From positions 1 to 56,792 of the forward strand of contig JBFKFZ010000018.1 in the NCBI GenBank assembly GCA_041633555.1: 56,792 bases of DNA. The letters run 5' to 3'. The DNA is from JAHEAO01 sp041633555. Lineage in GTDB: Bacteria; Pseudomonadota; Alphaproteobacteria; Rhodobacterales; Rhodobacteraceae. Of the stretch, positions 32,942 through 41,846 are shown one piece after another. The position numbers and the translations under genes were made by a program. The notes below the pieces were generated by a model that was not told where the DNA came from, made no database searches, and saw only the letters and a list, made by a program, of their open reading frames with translations. How positions within the stretch are numbered: position 1 is the stretch's first letter; each line of letters opens with the position of its first letter.

Positions 32942-34809
32942 CAGTCGGCTCTCTGCATCTTCTTGGCCTCGACAAGGCGCTTGCGGGCCGCGTTGACCTC
33001 CGAGCGACTGCTGACTTCGGGCACGCCGACTTCCCACCAGGTGCCGCCATGTTCCGTGCTGGGATAGGGGTCGGTGTCGATCACGATCACATAGGGCCCC
33101 GTGATGCCGTCGCGTCTTGCCAGCGCCGCTTCAAGTTCGGCGATCGAGCCGACCTTGACCGAGGTCGCCCCCATCGCGGCGGCATGGGCGGCGAAGTCGA
33201 TGGCCGAGGGGCGTTCGTGCACCGCATGGTCCAGCAGGTTGTTGAACTCGGCCCCGCCGGTGCCCATCTGCAGCCGATTGATGCAGCCGAAGCCGCGATT
33301 GTCGGTGATCACCACGGTGAAGGAGAGGCCCATCATCGCCGCGGTCGCCATTTCCGAATTGGCCATCATGTAGGTGCCGTCGCCGGTGAAGCAGATCACG
33401 TCGCGCCCGGGCTCGGCCATCTTGATGCCGATGGCGCCGGCGATCTCGTAGCCCATGCAGGAGAAGCCGTATTCCATGTGGTAGCTGCCCGGCCGGCCCG
33501 CCTTCCACAGCTTGTGCAGCTCGCCCGGCATGGTGCCCGCGGCGCACATGGCGACCGTGTTCTCGTTCGCGGCCCGCTGCACCGCGCCGACCACCTGCAT
33601 GTCGGTGGGCAGCTGGTTGCTGTCGGACGGAACATCGGTCAGCGGATCGACCTTGCCGAACCAGGTCTCCTTCAGCCCGGCGAACTCGCCCTCTGCCCGG
33701 TGGCCGGCGAGGGCCGCCGAGAGATCCTGCAGCCCGGTCAGCGCATCGGCCATCAGCGGCTCCGCGCCATGCTTCATCGCGTCATGGGCCGCGACATTGA
33801 GGCTGACCAGCCGGCGCGCGGGGTTGGCGAAAAGCCCCCAGGAGCCGGTGGTGAAATCCTGGAACCGGGTGCCGACGCCGAGCACCAGGTCGGCCTCGGC
33901 ACAGACCGTGTTGGCGGGCTCGCCCCCGGTCACGCCAATCGGGCCGAGGTTCAGCGGATGATCCCAAGGGAGCGCCGACTTGCCGGCCTGGGTCTCGGCG
34001 ACCGGGATGTTATGGGTCTCGGCGAAGCTCTGCAGCACCGCCGCGGCGCCGGAATAATGCACGCCGCCGCCCGCGACGATGACCGGGCGCCGTGCCGCCC
34101 GGAGGGCCGCGGCGACGGCGGCGGTCTCGGCTTCGTCCGGCCGGATGCGGCGCTGGCGCCAGATGCGCGGCTCGAAGAAGCTTTCCGGCCAGTCATAGGC
34201 CTCGGCCTGCACATCCTGGCAGAAAGCCAGCGTCACCGGGCCGCAGTCGGCCGGGTCGGTCATGGTGCGGAAGGCGCGCGGCAGGGCGGTCAGCAGATGT
34301 TCGGGCCGGGTGATGCGGTCGAAATAGCGGCTGACCGGCCTGAAGCAGTCATTGGCGCTGACCGTCCCGTCGCCGAAGCTCTCGATCTGCTGCAGCACCG
34401 GCTCGGGGCCGCGATTGGCGAAGATATCGCCGGGCACCAGCAGCACCGGCAGCCGGTTCACATGTGCCAGCGCCGCCGCCGTCACCATGTTGGTGGCGCC
34501 GGGCCCGATCGAGGAGGTCACCATCATCGCCCGCCGCCGGCAGAGCTGCTTGGCATAGGCGATGGCGGCATGGGCCATGGTCTGTTCGTTGTGGCCCCGG
34601 TATGTCGGCATCCGGTCGCGCACATGGTAGAGCGCCTCGCCGATGCCGGCCACGTTGCCATGGCCGAAGATCGCCCAGCAGCCTGAAATGAACGGCACGA
34701 GTTCACCTTGCCCTGCCGCTTCGCTGCTTGAGGGCGTGACTTCGGTCATCTGCGCCGCGACATAGCGCACCATGGCCTGCGCGGCGGTCAGCCGGATCGT
34801 CTTGCTCAT
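32941..34809 (-). CDS. iolD: 3D-(3,5/4)-trihydroxycyclohexane-1,2-dione hydrolase IolD
   Basis: IolD is a thiamine-diphosphate-dependent enzyme that opens the inositol ring to give 5-deoxy-glucuronate. The 622-residue protein has the three-domain fold of the acetolactate-synthase family. It starts IRLTAAQAMVRYVAAQ, has FGHGNVAGIGEALYH and the glutamate-containing region YRGHNEQTMAHAAIAYAKQL, and carries the ThDP/magnesium motif GDGTYMMANSE with the downstream asparagine in TDNRGFGCINRLQ. Its ATG overlaps the iolC stop (ATGA). Family length and operon context agree. Confidence 0.96.
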   Translation of the reverse strand: MSKTIRLTAAQAMVRYVAAQMTEVTPSSSEAAGQGELVPFISGCWAIFGHGNVAGIGEALYHVRDRMPTYRGHNEQTMAHAAIAYAKQLCRRRAMMVTSSIGPGATNMVTAAALAHVNRLPVLLVPGDIFANRGPEPVLQQIESFGDGTVSANDCFRPVSRYFDRITRPEHLLTALPRAFRTMTDPADCGPVTLAFCQDVQAEAYDWPESFFEPRIWRQRRIRPDEAETAAVAAALRAARRPVIVAGGGVHYSGAAAVLQSFAETHNIPVAETQAGKSALPWDHPLNLGPIGVTGGEPANTVCAEADLVLGVGTRFQDFTTGSWGLFANPARRLVSLNVAAHDAMKHGAEPLMADALTGLQDLSAALAGHRAEGEFAGLKETWFGKVDPLTDVPSDSNQLPTDMQVVGAVQRAANENTVAMCAAGTMPGELHKLWKAGRPGSYHMEYGFSCMGYEIAGAIGIKMAEPGRDVICFTGDGTYMMANSEMATAAMMGLSFTVVITDNRGFGCINRLQMGTGGAEFNNLLDHAVHERPSAIDFAAHAAAMGATSVKVGSIAELEAALARRDGITGPYVIVIDTDPYPSTEHGGTWWEVGVPEVSSRSEVNAARKRLVEAKKMQRAD

Positions 34810-36752
34810 CGGGTTGTCTCCATTCTCTTGTCCGCGTTACCGCCCTGCTGCGCGAGCGCTGCGTCCCGTGCGGCGTCCCAGATGCCGCAGAGCCGCTGAT
34901 AATTCCCCGCCATCTCGACCACGGCCTCGCCGTCGGTGATATGCCCCGCCAGCCAGGTCCGCGCGGCAGTGCCGAAGATCGTCCGGCCCACGGCGAAGCC
35001 CCTGACCAGCGGCTGCCGGGCGGCCAGCGCGAAGCTCGCGGCCAGCTCCGCCTCGGGCGCATCGAGACCCAGCACCACGATGCCGCGGATGCGCGGGTCG
35101 TTGCGCTCGATCGCGGCGACCGCGCCGGCCCAGGCGGCCTCGGACTTGAACGGCTCGAGCTTCCACCAGTCGGGATAGATGCCGGCGTCATAGAAGGCCT
35201 GGATCAGCCGGGCCGAGGTCTCGTCATCGACCGGGCCGACCTTGGAGGGGATGATCTCAAGCAGGAATTCCAGCCCGTTGCGCCGCGCCGCGGTGAAGAG
35301 CCGCCTGACCCGCGCGATCTGCCGGTTCATCAACCTCTCGTCGTCGCCCGGATGGCAGAAGACCAGAAGCTTGACCACGTTCTCGCGCGCCCATTCGCGC
35401 AACTGCCCCAGATCCTCGCCCAGTTCCGGCTCGAAACCGATGGGGCGCGAGCCCGGCAGTTCCGCGGGTCGCCCGATCCAGAGGCCGGTGCCGGATGCGT
35501 GGTGCAGGGCCGCGCGCCCGATGCGGTTGTCGCAGAGGATGCCGTAGCCCGGCCGGCCATCCTGCACCCGAAGCGCCGCGTCGAGGCAGAGCTCCTTGAA
35601 CCTGCCCCCCTTCTCCGGCGTGTAGCCCGCCATCTCTTCCAACTGCAGGCGGTGGTCGAAGGCGAAGGTCCGCAAGCTCGACCAGTCGCCATGCCGGTTG
35701 GTCGCCCAGTGCACCTGTTCCAGTTCCGCATCGTTCCTGAGATCGGGCTGCTTGATGCCGCGCGCAAAGAAGAACTGCAACTCGTCCCAACTCGGATAGG
35801 CGGGCGTACAGCCATGCCGGCTGACCGCGAAGGCGCCGCAGGCATTGGCATACTTCAGCGCCATCGGCCAGTCCTCGCCATCCAGCCAGCCCTTCAGCAA
35901 TCCGCTCATGAACCCGTCGCCGGCGCCGAGCACGTTGAAGACCTCGATCGGAAAGCCGGGACCCGCTTCGCCTTCGTCGAGGCTGCCGGGGATCGCGCCG
36001 GTGAAGGCCACAGCCCCCCTGGCCCCGCGCTTGCAGACCAGCGTCGCGCCCGAGACCGCCCGCACCGCGCGCAGCGCCGCGACCGTGTCGGTGGTGCCGC
36101 CGGCAATGTGGAACTCCTCCTCGGTGCCGACGATCAGGTCGAAGAGATGCAGCGTCGATTGCAGTTTGGCGGTGACCTTCCCGCTTTCGACAAAGCGGCT
36201 CTCGCCCTCGCCATGGCCCGCGACCCCCCAGAGATTCGGGCGGTAGTCGATGTCGAGCGCGCATCGCATCCCCGCCGCGCGCGCCACGTCCAGCGCCTTC
36301 AGCGTCGCCGCCTCGACCTTCGGGTGGCTCAGATGCGTGCCGGTCGCCACGACGGCGCGGGCACGGCGGATGAAATCCGGGTCGATATCGTCGGCCGTCA
36401 GCCCCATATCGGCGCAGTTCTCGCGGTAGAAGATCAGCGGGAACTGCTCCCGGTCGCGGATGCCCAGGAGCACCAGGGCCGTCAGCCGCTCGGGGTCGGT
36501 CTTGACGCCCTCGGTGTTCACCCCCTCGCGGGCCAGTTCTTCGCGGATGAAGCGGCCCATATGCTCGTCGCCCACCCCGGTGATCACCGCCGACTTGAGG
36601 CCCAGCCGCGCCGTGCCGCAGGCGATGTTCGTCGGCGACCCGCCGATATACTTGTCGAACGACCCCATATCCTCCAGCCGCCCGCCAACCTGCGCGCCAT
36701 AAAGATCAACCGACGACCGGCCGATGGTGATGAGGTCAAGATCCTTGGGCAT
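34806..36752 (-). CDS. iolC: 5-dehydro-2-deoxygluconokinase IolC fused to DUF2090 domain
   Basis: Residues about 1-325 are a PfkB-type sugar kinase that phosphorylates 2-deoxy-5-keto-gluconate: DLITIGRSSVDLYG, GGSPTNIACGTARLGLKSAV, and the anion-hole motif NVLGAGDGFMSGLLKGWL. Residues about 335-648 form a DUF2090 domain (RLQLEEMAGYTPEKGGRFKE, LLEIIPSKVGPVDDET), an aldolase-like barrel often fused to IolC in proteobacteria and suspected to act on the next intermediate. I chose ATG at 36750-36752, five bases after GGAG; a GTG at 36756-36758 overlapping the iolG stop is the alternative. Confidence 0.94.
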   Translation of the reverse strand: MPKDLDLITIGRSSVDLYGAQVGGRLEDMGSFDKYIGGSPTNIACGTARLGLKSAVITGVGDEHMGRFIREELAREGVNTEGVKTDPERLTALVLLGIRDREQFPLIFYRENCADMGLTADDIDPDFIRRARAVVATGTHLSHPKVEAATLKALDVARAAGMRCALDIDYRPNLWGVAGHGEGESRFVESGKVTAKLQSTLHLFDLIVGTEEEFHIAGGTTDTVAALRAVRAVSGATLVCKRGARGAVAFTGAIPGSLDEGEAGPGFPIEVFNVLGAGDGFMSGLLKGWLDGEDWPMALKYANACGAFAVSRHGCTPAYPSWDELQFFFARGIKQPDLRNDAELEQVHWATNRHGDWSSLRTFAFDHRLQLEEMAGYTPEKGGRFKELCLDAALRVQDGRPGYGILCDNRIGRAALHHASGTGLWIGRPAELPGSRPIGFEPELGEDLGQLREWARENVVKLLVFCHPGDDERLMNRQIARVRRLFTAARRNGLEFLLEIIPSKVGPVDDETSARLIQAFYDAGIYPDWWKLEPFKSEAAWAGAVAAIERNDPRIRGIVVLGLDAPEAELAASFALAARQPLVRGFAVGRTIFGTAARTWLAGHITDGEAVVEMAGNYQRLCGIWDAARDAALAQQGGNADKRMETTR

Positions 36753-36754
36753 CC

Positions 36755-37759
36755 TCACTCCGTGATCTCGGAAAGCTGGACCACCCGCCCCTCGGCGACC
36801 GATCGGAGCGCCGCATCCGCCAGTGCCAGCGCCATCAGCCCGTCATGCCCGGTGGTGGGCATCGGCGTGCCGTCGGAAAGCGCCGCCACGAAGGCCGCGA
36901 TCTCGTTGGCATAGGCCGCGGTATATCGCGTCATGAAGAAGTTCAGGAGCGGCGGCGAAGCAATACCCGACGCGTCCGCCACCTCGATATTTGCTTCGCT
37001 CATGTTACGGGCGCTGACCATGCCTTTCGAGCCCAGGACCTCGATCCGCTGGTCATAGCCATAGGTGGCGCGGCGCGAATTGGTGATGATGCATTGCTTG
37101 CCGCTGGCGGTGCGGAGGATGATATTGACGCTGTCATAGTCGCCCAGTTCGCCGATCTTGGGATCGACGAGGACGGATGCCGCGGCCTGCACGGTTTCCA
37201 CCTCTTCGCCAAGCAGCCAGCGCGCCATGTCGAAATCATGGATCGTCATGTCGCGGAAAATCCCGCCCGAAACCTTGATATAGGCATGCGGTGGCGGGCC
37301 AGGATCGCGCGAGGTTATGGTAACCATTTCGACATCGCCGATCCTGCCACCGTCGATCGCGGCCTTCGCGGCCATGAAATCGGGGTCAAACCGCCGGTTG
37401 AATCCGACCATGAGCTTCGCCCCCTCGGCCTCGACCGTCAACAGGGCATCGCATACCCGGGCGACGCTCAGATCAACCGGTTTCTCGCAGAAGATGGCCT
37501 TGTCCGCCCTCGCGAACTGTTCGATCAGATCGGCATGCGTATCAGTCGGCGTACAGATTGCCACTGCGTCGACATCGACGCTGGCCGCGATTGAGTCAAT
37601 TGACCTGATTTCACAGCCATGAAGATCGGCAACCTTCCGGGCGGCGGCCTCGACTGGGTCGGCAATGGCAACCAGCCTGGCCCCCGCCGTCGCGGCGACA
37701 GCGCGGGCATGCACCTGACCGATGCGCCCGGCCCCCAAAATTGCAAATCGTACTGTCAT
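36755..37759 (-). CDS. iolG: myo-inositol 2-dehydrogenase IolG
   Basis: IolG oxidises myo-inositol to 2-keto-myo-inositol with NAD+, the entry step of the pathway. The 334-residue Gfo/Idh/MocA-family protein has the nucleotide-binding motif ILGAGRIGQVHARA, the catalytic EKPVD lysine (K93), and the substrate-site pair D170 and H174 in FRDMTIHDFDMARWLLGEE. It follows the ABC transporter genes after a 125-base gap containing a perfect 11-bp hairpin, and its stop codon lies next to the iolC start. Confidence 0.95.
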   Translation of the reverse strand: MTVRFAILGAGRIGQVHARAVAATAGARLVAIADPVEAAARKVADLHGCEIRSIDSIAASVDVDAVAICTPTDTHADLIEQFARADKAIFCEKPVDLSVARVCDALLTVEAEGAKLMVGFNRRFDPDFMAAKAAIDGGRIGDVEMVTITSRDPGPPPHAYIKVSGGIFRDMTIHDFDMARWLLGEEVETVQAAASVLVDPKIGELGDYDSVNIILRTASGKQCIITNSRRATYGYDQRIEVLGSKGMVSARNMSEANIEVADASGIASPPLLNFFMTRYTAAYANEIAAFVAALSDGTPMPTTGHDGLMALALADAALRSVAEGRVVQLSEITE

Positions 37760-37819
37760 CCTGTCCTCGTATCAGAAGCGGCTCTGCGCCACTTTCGGTG
37801 AATGTTCGCTTGGATGGGG

Positions 37820-37856
37820 TTGGCGGCGGCGGCAAGTACCGAGTAGCCGCCGCCAA
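37820..37856 (-). other. perfect 11-bp inverted repeat between the transporter genes and iolG
   Basis: TTGGCGGCGGC (37820-37830) and GCCGCCGCCAA (37846-37856) are exact inverted repeats around a 15-base loop. There is no T-run on either side, so it is unlikely to be a full terminator. It could protect the upstream transporter mRNA or reduce transcription into iolG. Confidence 0.55.
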
Positions 37857-37884
37857 TCAATTCGGACCGGGAGCGCCCGGTTGG

Positions 37885-38661
37885 TCAGGCTGCATCGGCA
37901 TATTCCGGCTGGGTCTTGGCCCCGGTGATATAGGCCACCACATCCTCGCCCGTGATCTCCTCGTTCCTGATGTCGAGATTGGCGCAGATCCGGCCTCGCC
38001 GGAACACAACGACCCGGTCGACGAGATCGAAGACCTGCCGCATGTTGTGGCTGATCAGGATCAGCGGCTCGCCCGCTTCCTTCAGTGTACGGATGATGTT
38101 CTCCACCTGCGCGGTCTCCTGCACCCCGAGCGCCGCCGTCGGCTCGTCCATGATGGTAAGCTGCGAGTGAAAGGTCGCCGTCCGCGCGATTGCCACGCAT
38201 TGCCGCTGACCACCCGACATGTTGCGGATCGTGTTGCGGATATTGGGGATCTTGACGCCGGTCTTTTCAAGCGCCTGCAACGTACGCTCACGCATCGCCC
38301 GATAGTCGAGGATCGAGAACGGACCGAGCTTGAATTTCAGGATTTCGCGACCCAGGAAGAGGTTATCCGGCACGTCAAGTTCGTCGGCCAGCGCGAGGGT
38401 CTGGAACACGGTTTCGATTCCTGCTTCGCGCGCATCCATCGGCGACTCGAAATGCACCGGCTTGCCGTTGAAGATGACCTCGCCGCGGGTGCGCTGCTCG
38501 ACGCCGGTGATCTGGCGCACGAAGGTCGACTTGCCGGCCCCGTTGTCACCCATGATGGCCACATGCTCGCCCTTGCGCAGCGTGAAGTTGGCCCCTTCCA
38601 GCGCGTGAACGCCACCGTAATGCTTGGTCAGGTTGCGGGTTTCGAGAACGATATCACTCAT
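37885..38661 (-). CDS. iatA: inositol ABC transporter ATPase (ribose-type, single domain)
   Basis: This 258-residue ATPase powers the ribose-type transporter encoded with it. Walker A is GDNGAGKST, the Q-loop is in TVFQTLALADELDV, the signature is MSGGQRQCVAIARTA, Walker B is LTIMDEPTAALG, and the switch histidine is in LISHNMRQ. It carries one nucleotide-binding domain, whereas RbsA/XylG-type partners of such permeases often carry two. GGAGG lies nine bases before the ATG at 38659-38661. The inositol substrate is inferred from position between ibpA-like/iatP-like genes and iolG. Confidence 0.88.
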   Translation of the reverse strand: MSDIVLETRNLTKHYGGVHALEGANFTLRKGEHVAIMGDNGAGKSTFVRQITGVEQRTRGEVIFNGKPVHFESPMDAREAGIETVFQTLALADELDVPDNLFLGREILKFKLGPFSILDYRAMRERTLQALEKTGVKIPNIRNTIRNMSGGQRQCVAIARTATFHSQLTIMDEPTAALGVQETAQVENIIRTLKEAGEPLILISHNMRQVFDLVDRVVVFRRGRICANLDIRNEEITGEDVVAYITGAKTQPEYADAA

Positions 38662-38675
38662 AAGTATTTTCCTCC

Positions 38676-39758
38676 TCAGGACTTCATCGCGGCGCGCTGC
38701 TGGCGCCACTGGTCAAGCACGACGGCCGCCACGATGATCACGCCTTTCACCATTTCCTGATAGAAGGCATCGAGCCTGAGGAAGGTGAAACCGGATATGA
38801 TGACGCCGAATATCAGCGCACCAAGCACGGTGCCGATGATCGAGCCGCGACCGCCCGAAAGCGACACCCCGCCGATGACGGCCATCGCGATGGCGTCCAG
38901 TTCATAAACCAGCCCCATACCGGCCTGTGCCGTCAGGTTCTTGGAACTCAGGATGATGGCGGCGAACGACGCCAGCATGCCGGCGATGACATAGACCAGC
39001 ACCTTGTGGCGCGCGACCTTGATGCCCGACATCCGTGCCGCATCTTCGTTCGAGCCGATGGCGTAAGTATGCTTGCCGTAAACTGTATACTTCAGGATGA
39101 AGTGGAACAGGATCGCCAGCAGAGTGAACCAGATGACCGGCATCATGCCCGACCCGATCCAGGCATATTCCTCAGTCGGGAAAGAGATTGGATTGCCGCG
39201 CGACCACCACTTGGCCACGCCACGTGCTGTGACCATCATGCCTAGGGTCGCAATGAACGGCGGTATCCTGGTATAGGCGATCAATAGCCCGTTGACGCCA
39301 CCTGCGATCAAGCCGCATATGAGACCCACGATGATGGGCACAATGATTGGCAGATCCATCGCCCATGTGCCGAAGATCGCCTTGGGGTTCGGGTTGCCAT
39401 TGACAAGTTCGGTTTGCGCGAAGCTCATCGCGATCATCGCCGTCGCACCCACCACCGAGCCGGATGACAGATCGATACCACCCGAAATGATAACTTGGGT
39501 CACCCCCAACGCGATGATGCCGATAATGGCGACCTGAAGGATGATGATCTTTAGCCGAGCTTCGTTGAATATCGTGTCGAACCGGTCATTGGTGTCGAAG
39601 AGCAGGCTTTGGTTGTTCATATAAGGCAACAACTGCCCCAGCGCCTCGAAAATCCCGATGATCAGGATCAACGCCAAGAAAATATTGATCTCGTTTGGCC
39701 ATTTACGTTTCGAGCTGTCAAATTTCAGCCCGCCCGTGCCGTGTGAAGTCTCAGCCAT
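38676..39758 (-). CDS. iatP: inositol ABC transporter permease (RbsC type)
   Basis: The 360-residue inner-membrane permease is of the ribose/xylose/inositol class. Repeated hydrophobic helices include INIFLALILIIGIFEALGQL and IIILQVAIIGIIALGVTQVI. Diagnostic stretches are ISGGIDLSSGSVVGATAMIA, PPFIATLGMMVTARGVA, and DAIAMAVIGGVSLSGGRGS near the C-terminus. ATG at 39756-39758 has AAGGAG eight bases upstream; a longer frame exists but has no ribosome-binding site. The unusual extended loop after helix 2 (MNNQSLLFDTNDRFDTIFNE) is shared with inositol permeases such as Caulobacter IatP, as I recall that family. Confidence 0.9.
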   Translation of the reverse strand: MAETSHGTGGLKFDSSKRKWPNEINIFLALILIIGIFEALGQLLPYMNNQSLLFDTNDRFDTIFNEARLKIIILQVAIIGIIALGVTQVIISGGIDLSSGSVVGATAMIAMSFAQTELVNGNPNPKAIFGTWAMDLPIIVPIIVGLICGLIAGGVNGLLIAYTRIPPFIATLGMMVTARGVAKWWSRGNPISFPTEEYAWIGSGMMPVIWFTLLAILFHFILKYTVYGKHTYAIGSNEDAARMSGIKVARHKVLVYVIAGMLASFAAIILSSKNLTAQAGMGLVYELDAIAMAVIGGVSLSGGRGSIIGTVLGALIFGVIISGFTFLRLDAFYQEMVKGVIIVAAVVLDQWRQQRAAMKS

Positions 39759-39812
39759 CGTTTGCACTCCTTGCAACCGGCACGGAACGCCCGGTCGGCC
39801 TTTGCCTATCAT

Positions 39813-39838
39813 CGGGGCGGCGGCCTAACGCCGCCCCG
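39813..39838 (-). other. GC-rich hairpin 17 bases after the inositol-binding-protein gene
   Basis: CGGGGCGGC and GCCGCCCCG flank an 8-base loop between the binding-protein gene and the permease gene. The arms are identical to those of the hairpin at 26975-26997 behind the other sugar-binding-protein gene. No T-run follows. It probably stabilises the binding-protein mRNA and lowers read-through. Confidence 0.6.
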
Positions 39839-39855
39839 TGCATCGAACCCGAGGT

Positions 39856-40794
39856 TTAGTTCGCCGACAGGAACTCTTCGACGTTGTCAGGCGTAACCAG
39901 TCTGAACGGGATATAGACCTTCTGGTCCAGTTCCTCGCCTTTCACCAGCTTTAGCGCCGCATCGACCGAGCCTGCGCCCTGACCGTGAGCATCCTGGAAA
40001 ACGGTCACGTCCAACTCGCCCGCCTGCATCGCAACGAGAGCGTCCTGGGTGGCATCAACACCGCCGACCTCAACAGCCGCCATATCAATGCCCGCAGCTT
40101 TCATTGCCTGAATTGCACCGATTGCCATCTCGTCGTTGTTGGCGATAACAAAGTCGAAATCCGCACCGGCGCTGAGCCAGTTGGTCATCAGATCCTGCGC
40201 CTCGTTGCGCGACCAGTTGGCCGTCTGCTCATCGATAAGGGTCATGAAACTGCACATGTCCATGCCTATGACATCATGCACGTCTTTTGAACGCTGCACA
40301 GCTGCCTGATTGCTCAGCTGGCCATTCATCAGATAGCCCTTGGCGCCACCGGCCTTACCCGCGCCGCGCAGATTGCGGCAGATCTGGAAAGCCTCCAAAG
40401 TCCCGGATTCTATCTCATTCGACGCCACGAAAGCCTGCGTTGGGGGCAGAGTGTCGACGTTATCTGGCTGTCGATTGACGTAAACCAACGGCACGTTCCC
40501 CGCGGCGGCCGACATCGCTTCGCCTGCGGAAGTGTCGACGATGTTCACGATGATCGCGTCGACGCCTGAAGCCACGAAATTGTTGATCTGGTCGAGCTGC
40601 TTGGCCACGTCATTGTTTGCATCCTCAACCTGCAGGTCGACGCCATCCAGGCTGGCGGCGTGGTCGACCATGCCGTTGCGCATGACGGTCAGAAAGTTGT
40701 CGTCGAAAGCGGCAATCGAAGCGCCGATCGTCTCGGCAATTGCCCCGGTTGCCATCAGCGAAACAAGGCTGGCGGCGCATAGAGTCTTTTTCAT
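39856..40794 (-). CDS. ibpA: periplasmic inositol/sugar-binding protein (RbsB type)
   Basis: The 312-residue protein is a ribose-type periplasmic binding protein. A signal peptide (MKKTLCAASLVSLMATGAIA) precedes the mature start ETIGASIAAFDDNFLTVMRN. Family features are NNDVAKQLDQINNFVASGVD, IIVNIVDTSAGEAM, VPLVYVNRQPDN and FVIANNDEMAIGAIQAMKAA. A pair of cysteines (C-R-N-L in FQICRNL and MDMCSFMTL) may form a disulfide. ATG at 40792-40794 follows GGGAG. Binding of myo-inositol is inferred from its place in the iol operon and the likeness to Caulobacter IbpA. Confidence 0.9.
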   Translation of the reverse strand: MKKTLCAASLVSLMATGAIAETIGASIAAFDDNFLTVMRNGMVDHAASLDGVDLQVEDANNDVAKQLDQINNFVASGVDAIIVNIVDTSAGEAMSAAAGNVPLVYVNRQPDNVDTLPPTQAFVASNEIESGTLEAFQICRNLRGAGKAGGAKGYLMNGQLSNQAAVQRSKDVHDVIGMDMCSFMTLIDEQTANWSRNEAQDLMTNWLSAGADFDFVIANNDEMAIGAIQAMKAAGIDMAAVEVGGVDATQDALVAMQAGELDVTVFQDAHGQGAGSVDAALKLVKGEELDQKVYIPFRLVTPDNVEEFLSAN

Positions 40795-40873
40795 CTGGTT
40801 TCTCCCTTTACTGGTGTCCGGCGCACCGAGTTCCATACCGGAAACCCCAGAACGGGGTCGATTGATCGACGGC

Positions 40874-41689
40874 TCAGGCCGCCAAGACCTGAAGCCGCGA
40901 GGCTATGAAGTCAAATGAACGCCTGATTGCCGAATAGGGGTCCTCAAGCGCATGGATTTCGGGCGCGAAACACTCCAGCGACACCGGGCCGTCATAGCCC
41001 GCGGCCATCAGTGCCGCGATCTGGTCGATATTGCCCAGGCGGTCATTTTCGTCGATCAGCACACGATGCTCATCCTCCATCTGGTCGATGCGCAATGTCG
41101 GATCGACGATCGCCGAGATGTGTACGATCCCCGTTTGGTCAGGGTAGATCGGGCCGCCACCGGCCAACGTGTGATGAAAGGTATCGTGGACCAGCTTGAA
41201 CTGGTCTCGCCCGCCGATCGCGTCGATCGTCTCGACCAGTTCCTGCTTGGACCGAAGGGATGACCGCAGGAAACCCAAGGGCTCGACAAGCGCGACAATG
41301 CCGGCATCGCGCAACATCGGCAGGATCGCCTTCATCGCGACCCGCAGGTTGGCTTGCCGCTCGCCATTGCCAAGCCCGGTGCCGTCGTTGCGCGGGATCA
41401 GGCTGATCGTCTCCGCCCCGGCGGCCACGGCAGTTTCGATCAGTCGCCGGACTTCCTGTTCGCGTGCGTCGTTCCAGAAGTTGAAGGGATAGACTTGGCT
41501 CAGTCCGACTAGGCGAAGCCCCCTGCCCCTTGCCAGATCTCCGGCCAGATTTCGATCCATCCCGTCAAAAAGCGGCTGTTCGATATCGTTGCGCACCTCG
41601 ACACCGACGCAGCCCAACCGGACCGCGAGGTCGAGCAGGGCCGCATACCCCAATCCCGGCACCGTCATATGGTTGAGCGCTGTTTTCAT
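40874..41689 (-). CDS. TIM-barrel inosose isomerase-like protein (IolI/sugar phosphate isomerase-epimerase family)
   Basis: The 271-residue AP-endonuclease-type barrel is a likely 2-keto-myo-inositol isomerase or epimerase. It opens MKTALNHMTVPGLGYAALLD and has LGCVGVEVRNDI, VALVEPLGFLRSS, FKLVHDTFHHTLAGGG, VHISAIVDPTL and GPVSLECFAPEIH, in which glutamate, aspartate and histidine residues form the metal site. It is the first gene of the inositol operon after the regulator, preceded by an operator at 41831-41846. IolI-type isomerisation would let the cell use D-chiro- or scyllo-inositol; the exact isomer is not shown by the sequence. Confidence 0.85.
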   Translation of the reverse strand: MKTALNHMTVPGLGYAALLDLAVRLGCVGVEVRNDIEQPLFDGMDRNLAGDLARGRGLRLVGLSQVYPFNFWNDAREQEVRRLIETAVAAGAETISLIPRNDGTGLGNGERQANLRVAMKAILPMLRDAGIVALVEPLGFLRSSLRSKQELVETIDAIGGRDQFKLVHDTFHHTLAGGGPIYPDQTGIVHISAIVDPTLRIDQMEDEHRVLIDENDRLGNIDQIAALMAAGYDGPVSLECFAPEIHALEDPYSAIRRSFDFIASRLQVLAA

Positions 41690-41830
41690 CGGCCTCCCAC
41701 CAAGGCGTGTCTGAAGGCATGATTGCCATTCGTCCCGCCGACCCGCATTGACGTTGCGTCGGTTGAGCAGATTCGGTCAATTCCGAAGTGCGATTTTCTT
41801 TCATTGATGGCGCTTTTTGCTGCTCCGTAT

Positions 41831-41846
41831 TGACGTTTTTACGTCA
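41831..41846. promoter_or_regulatory. operator 1 of the inositol regulator (TGACGT-TTTT-ACGTCA)
   Basis: A perfect 6-bp inverted repeat around TTTT lies directly after the regulator stop codon and 142 bases before the first operon gene (start 41689). It matches the site at 42890-42905 in arms TGACG/CGTCA and total length. It should be the site by which the LacI-type protein controls the inositol operon. Confidence 0.75.

Noticed and set aside
34941..36914. A 657-codon open frame on the plus strand opposite iolC
   Set aside because: It is the antisense shadow of IolC-DUF2090, runs past the iolG start region and has no ribosome-binding site or family signature.
26975..39838. The two identical hairpins as intrinsic terminators
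   Set aside because: Neither is followed by a T-run on the transcribed strand, and genes of the same operon continue directly after each.
41749..41762. TGACGTTGCGTCGG as a third operator of the inositol regulator
   Set aside because: The half sites are only 3 bases apart instead of 6 and the right arm is imperfect, so it does not match the other two sites well enough.
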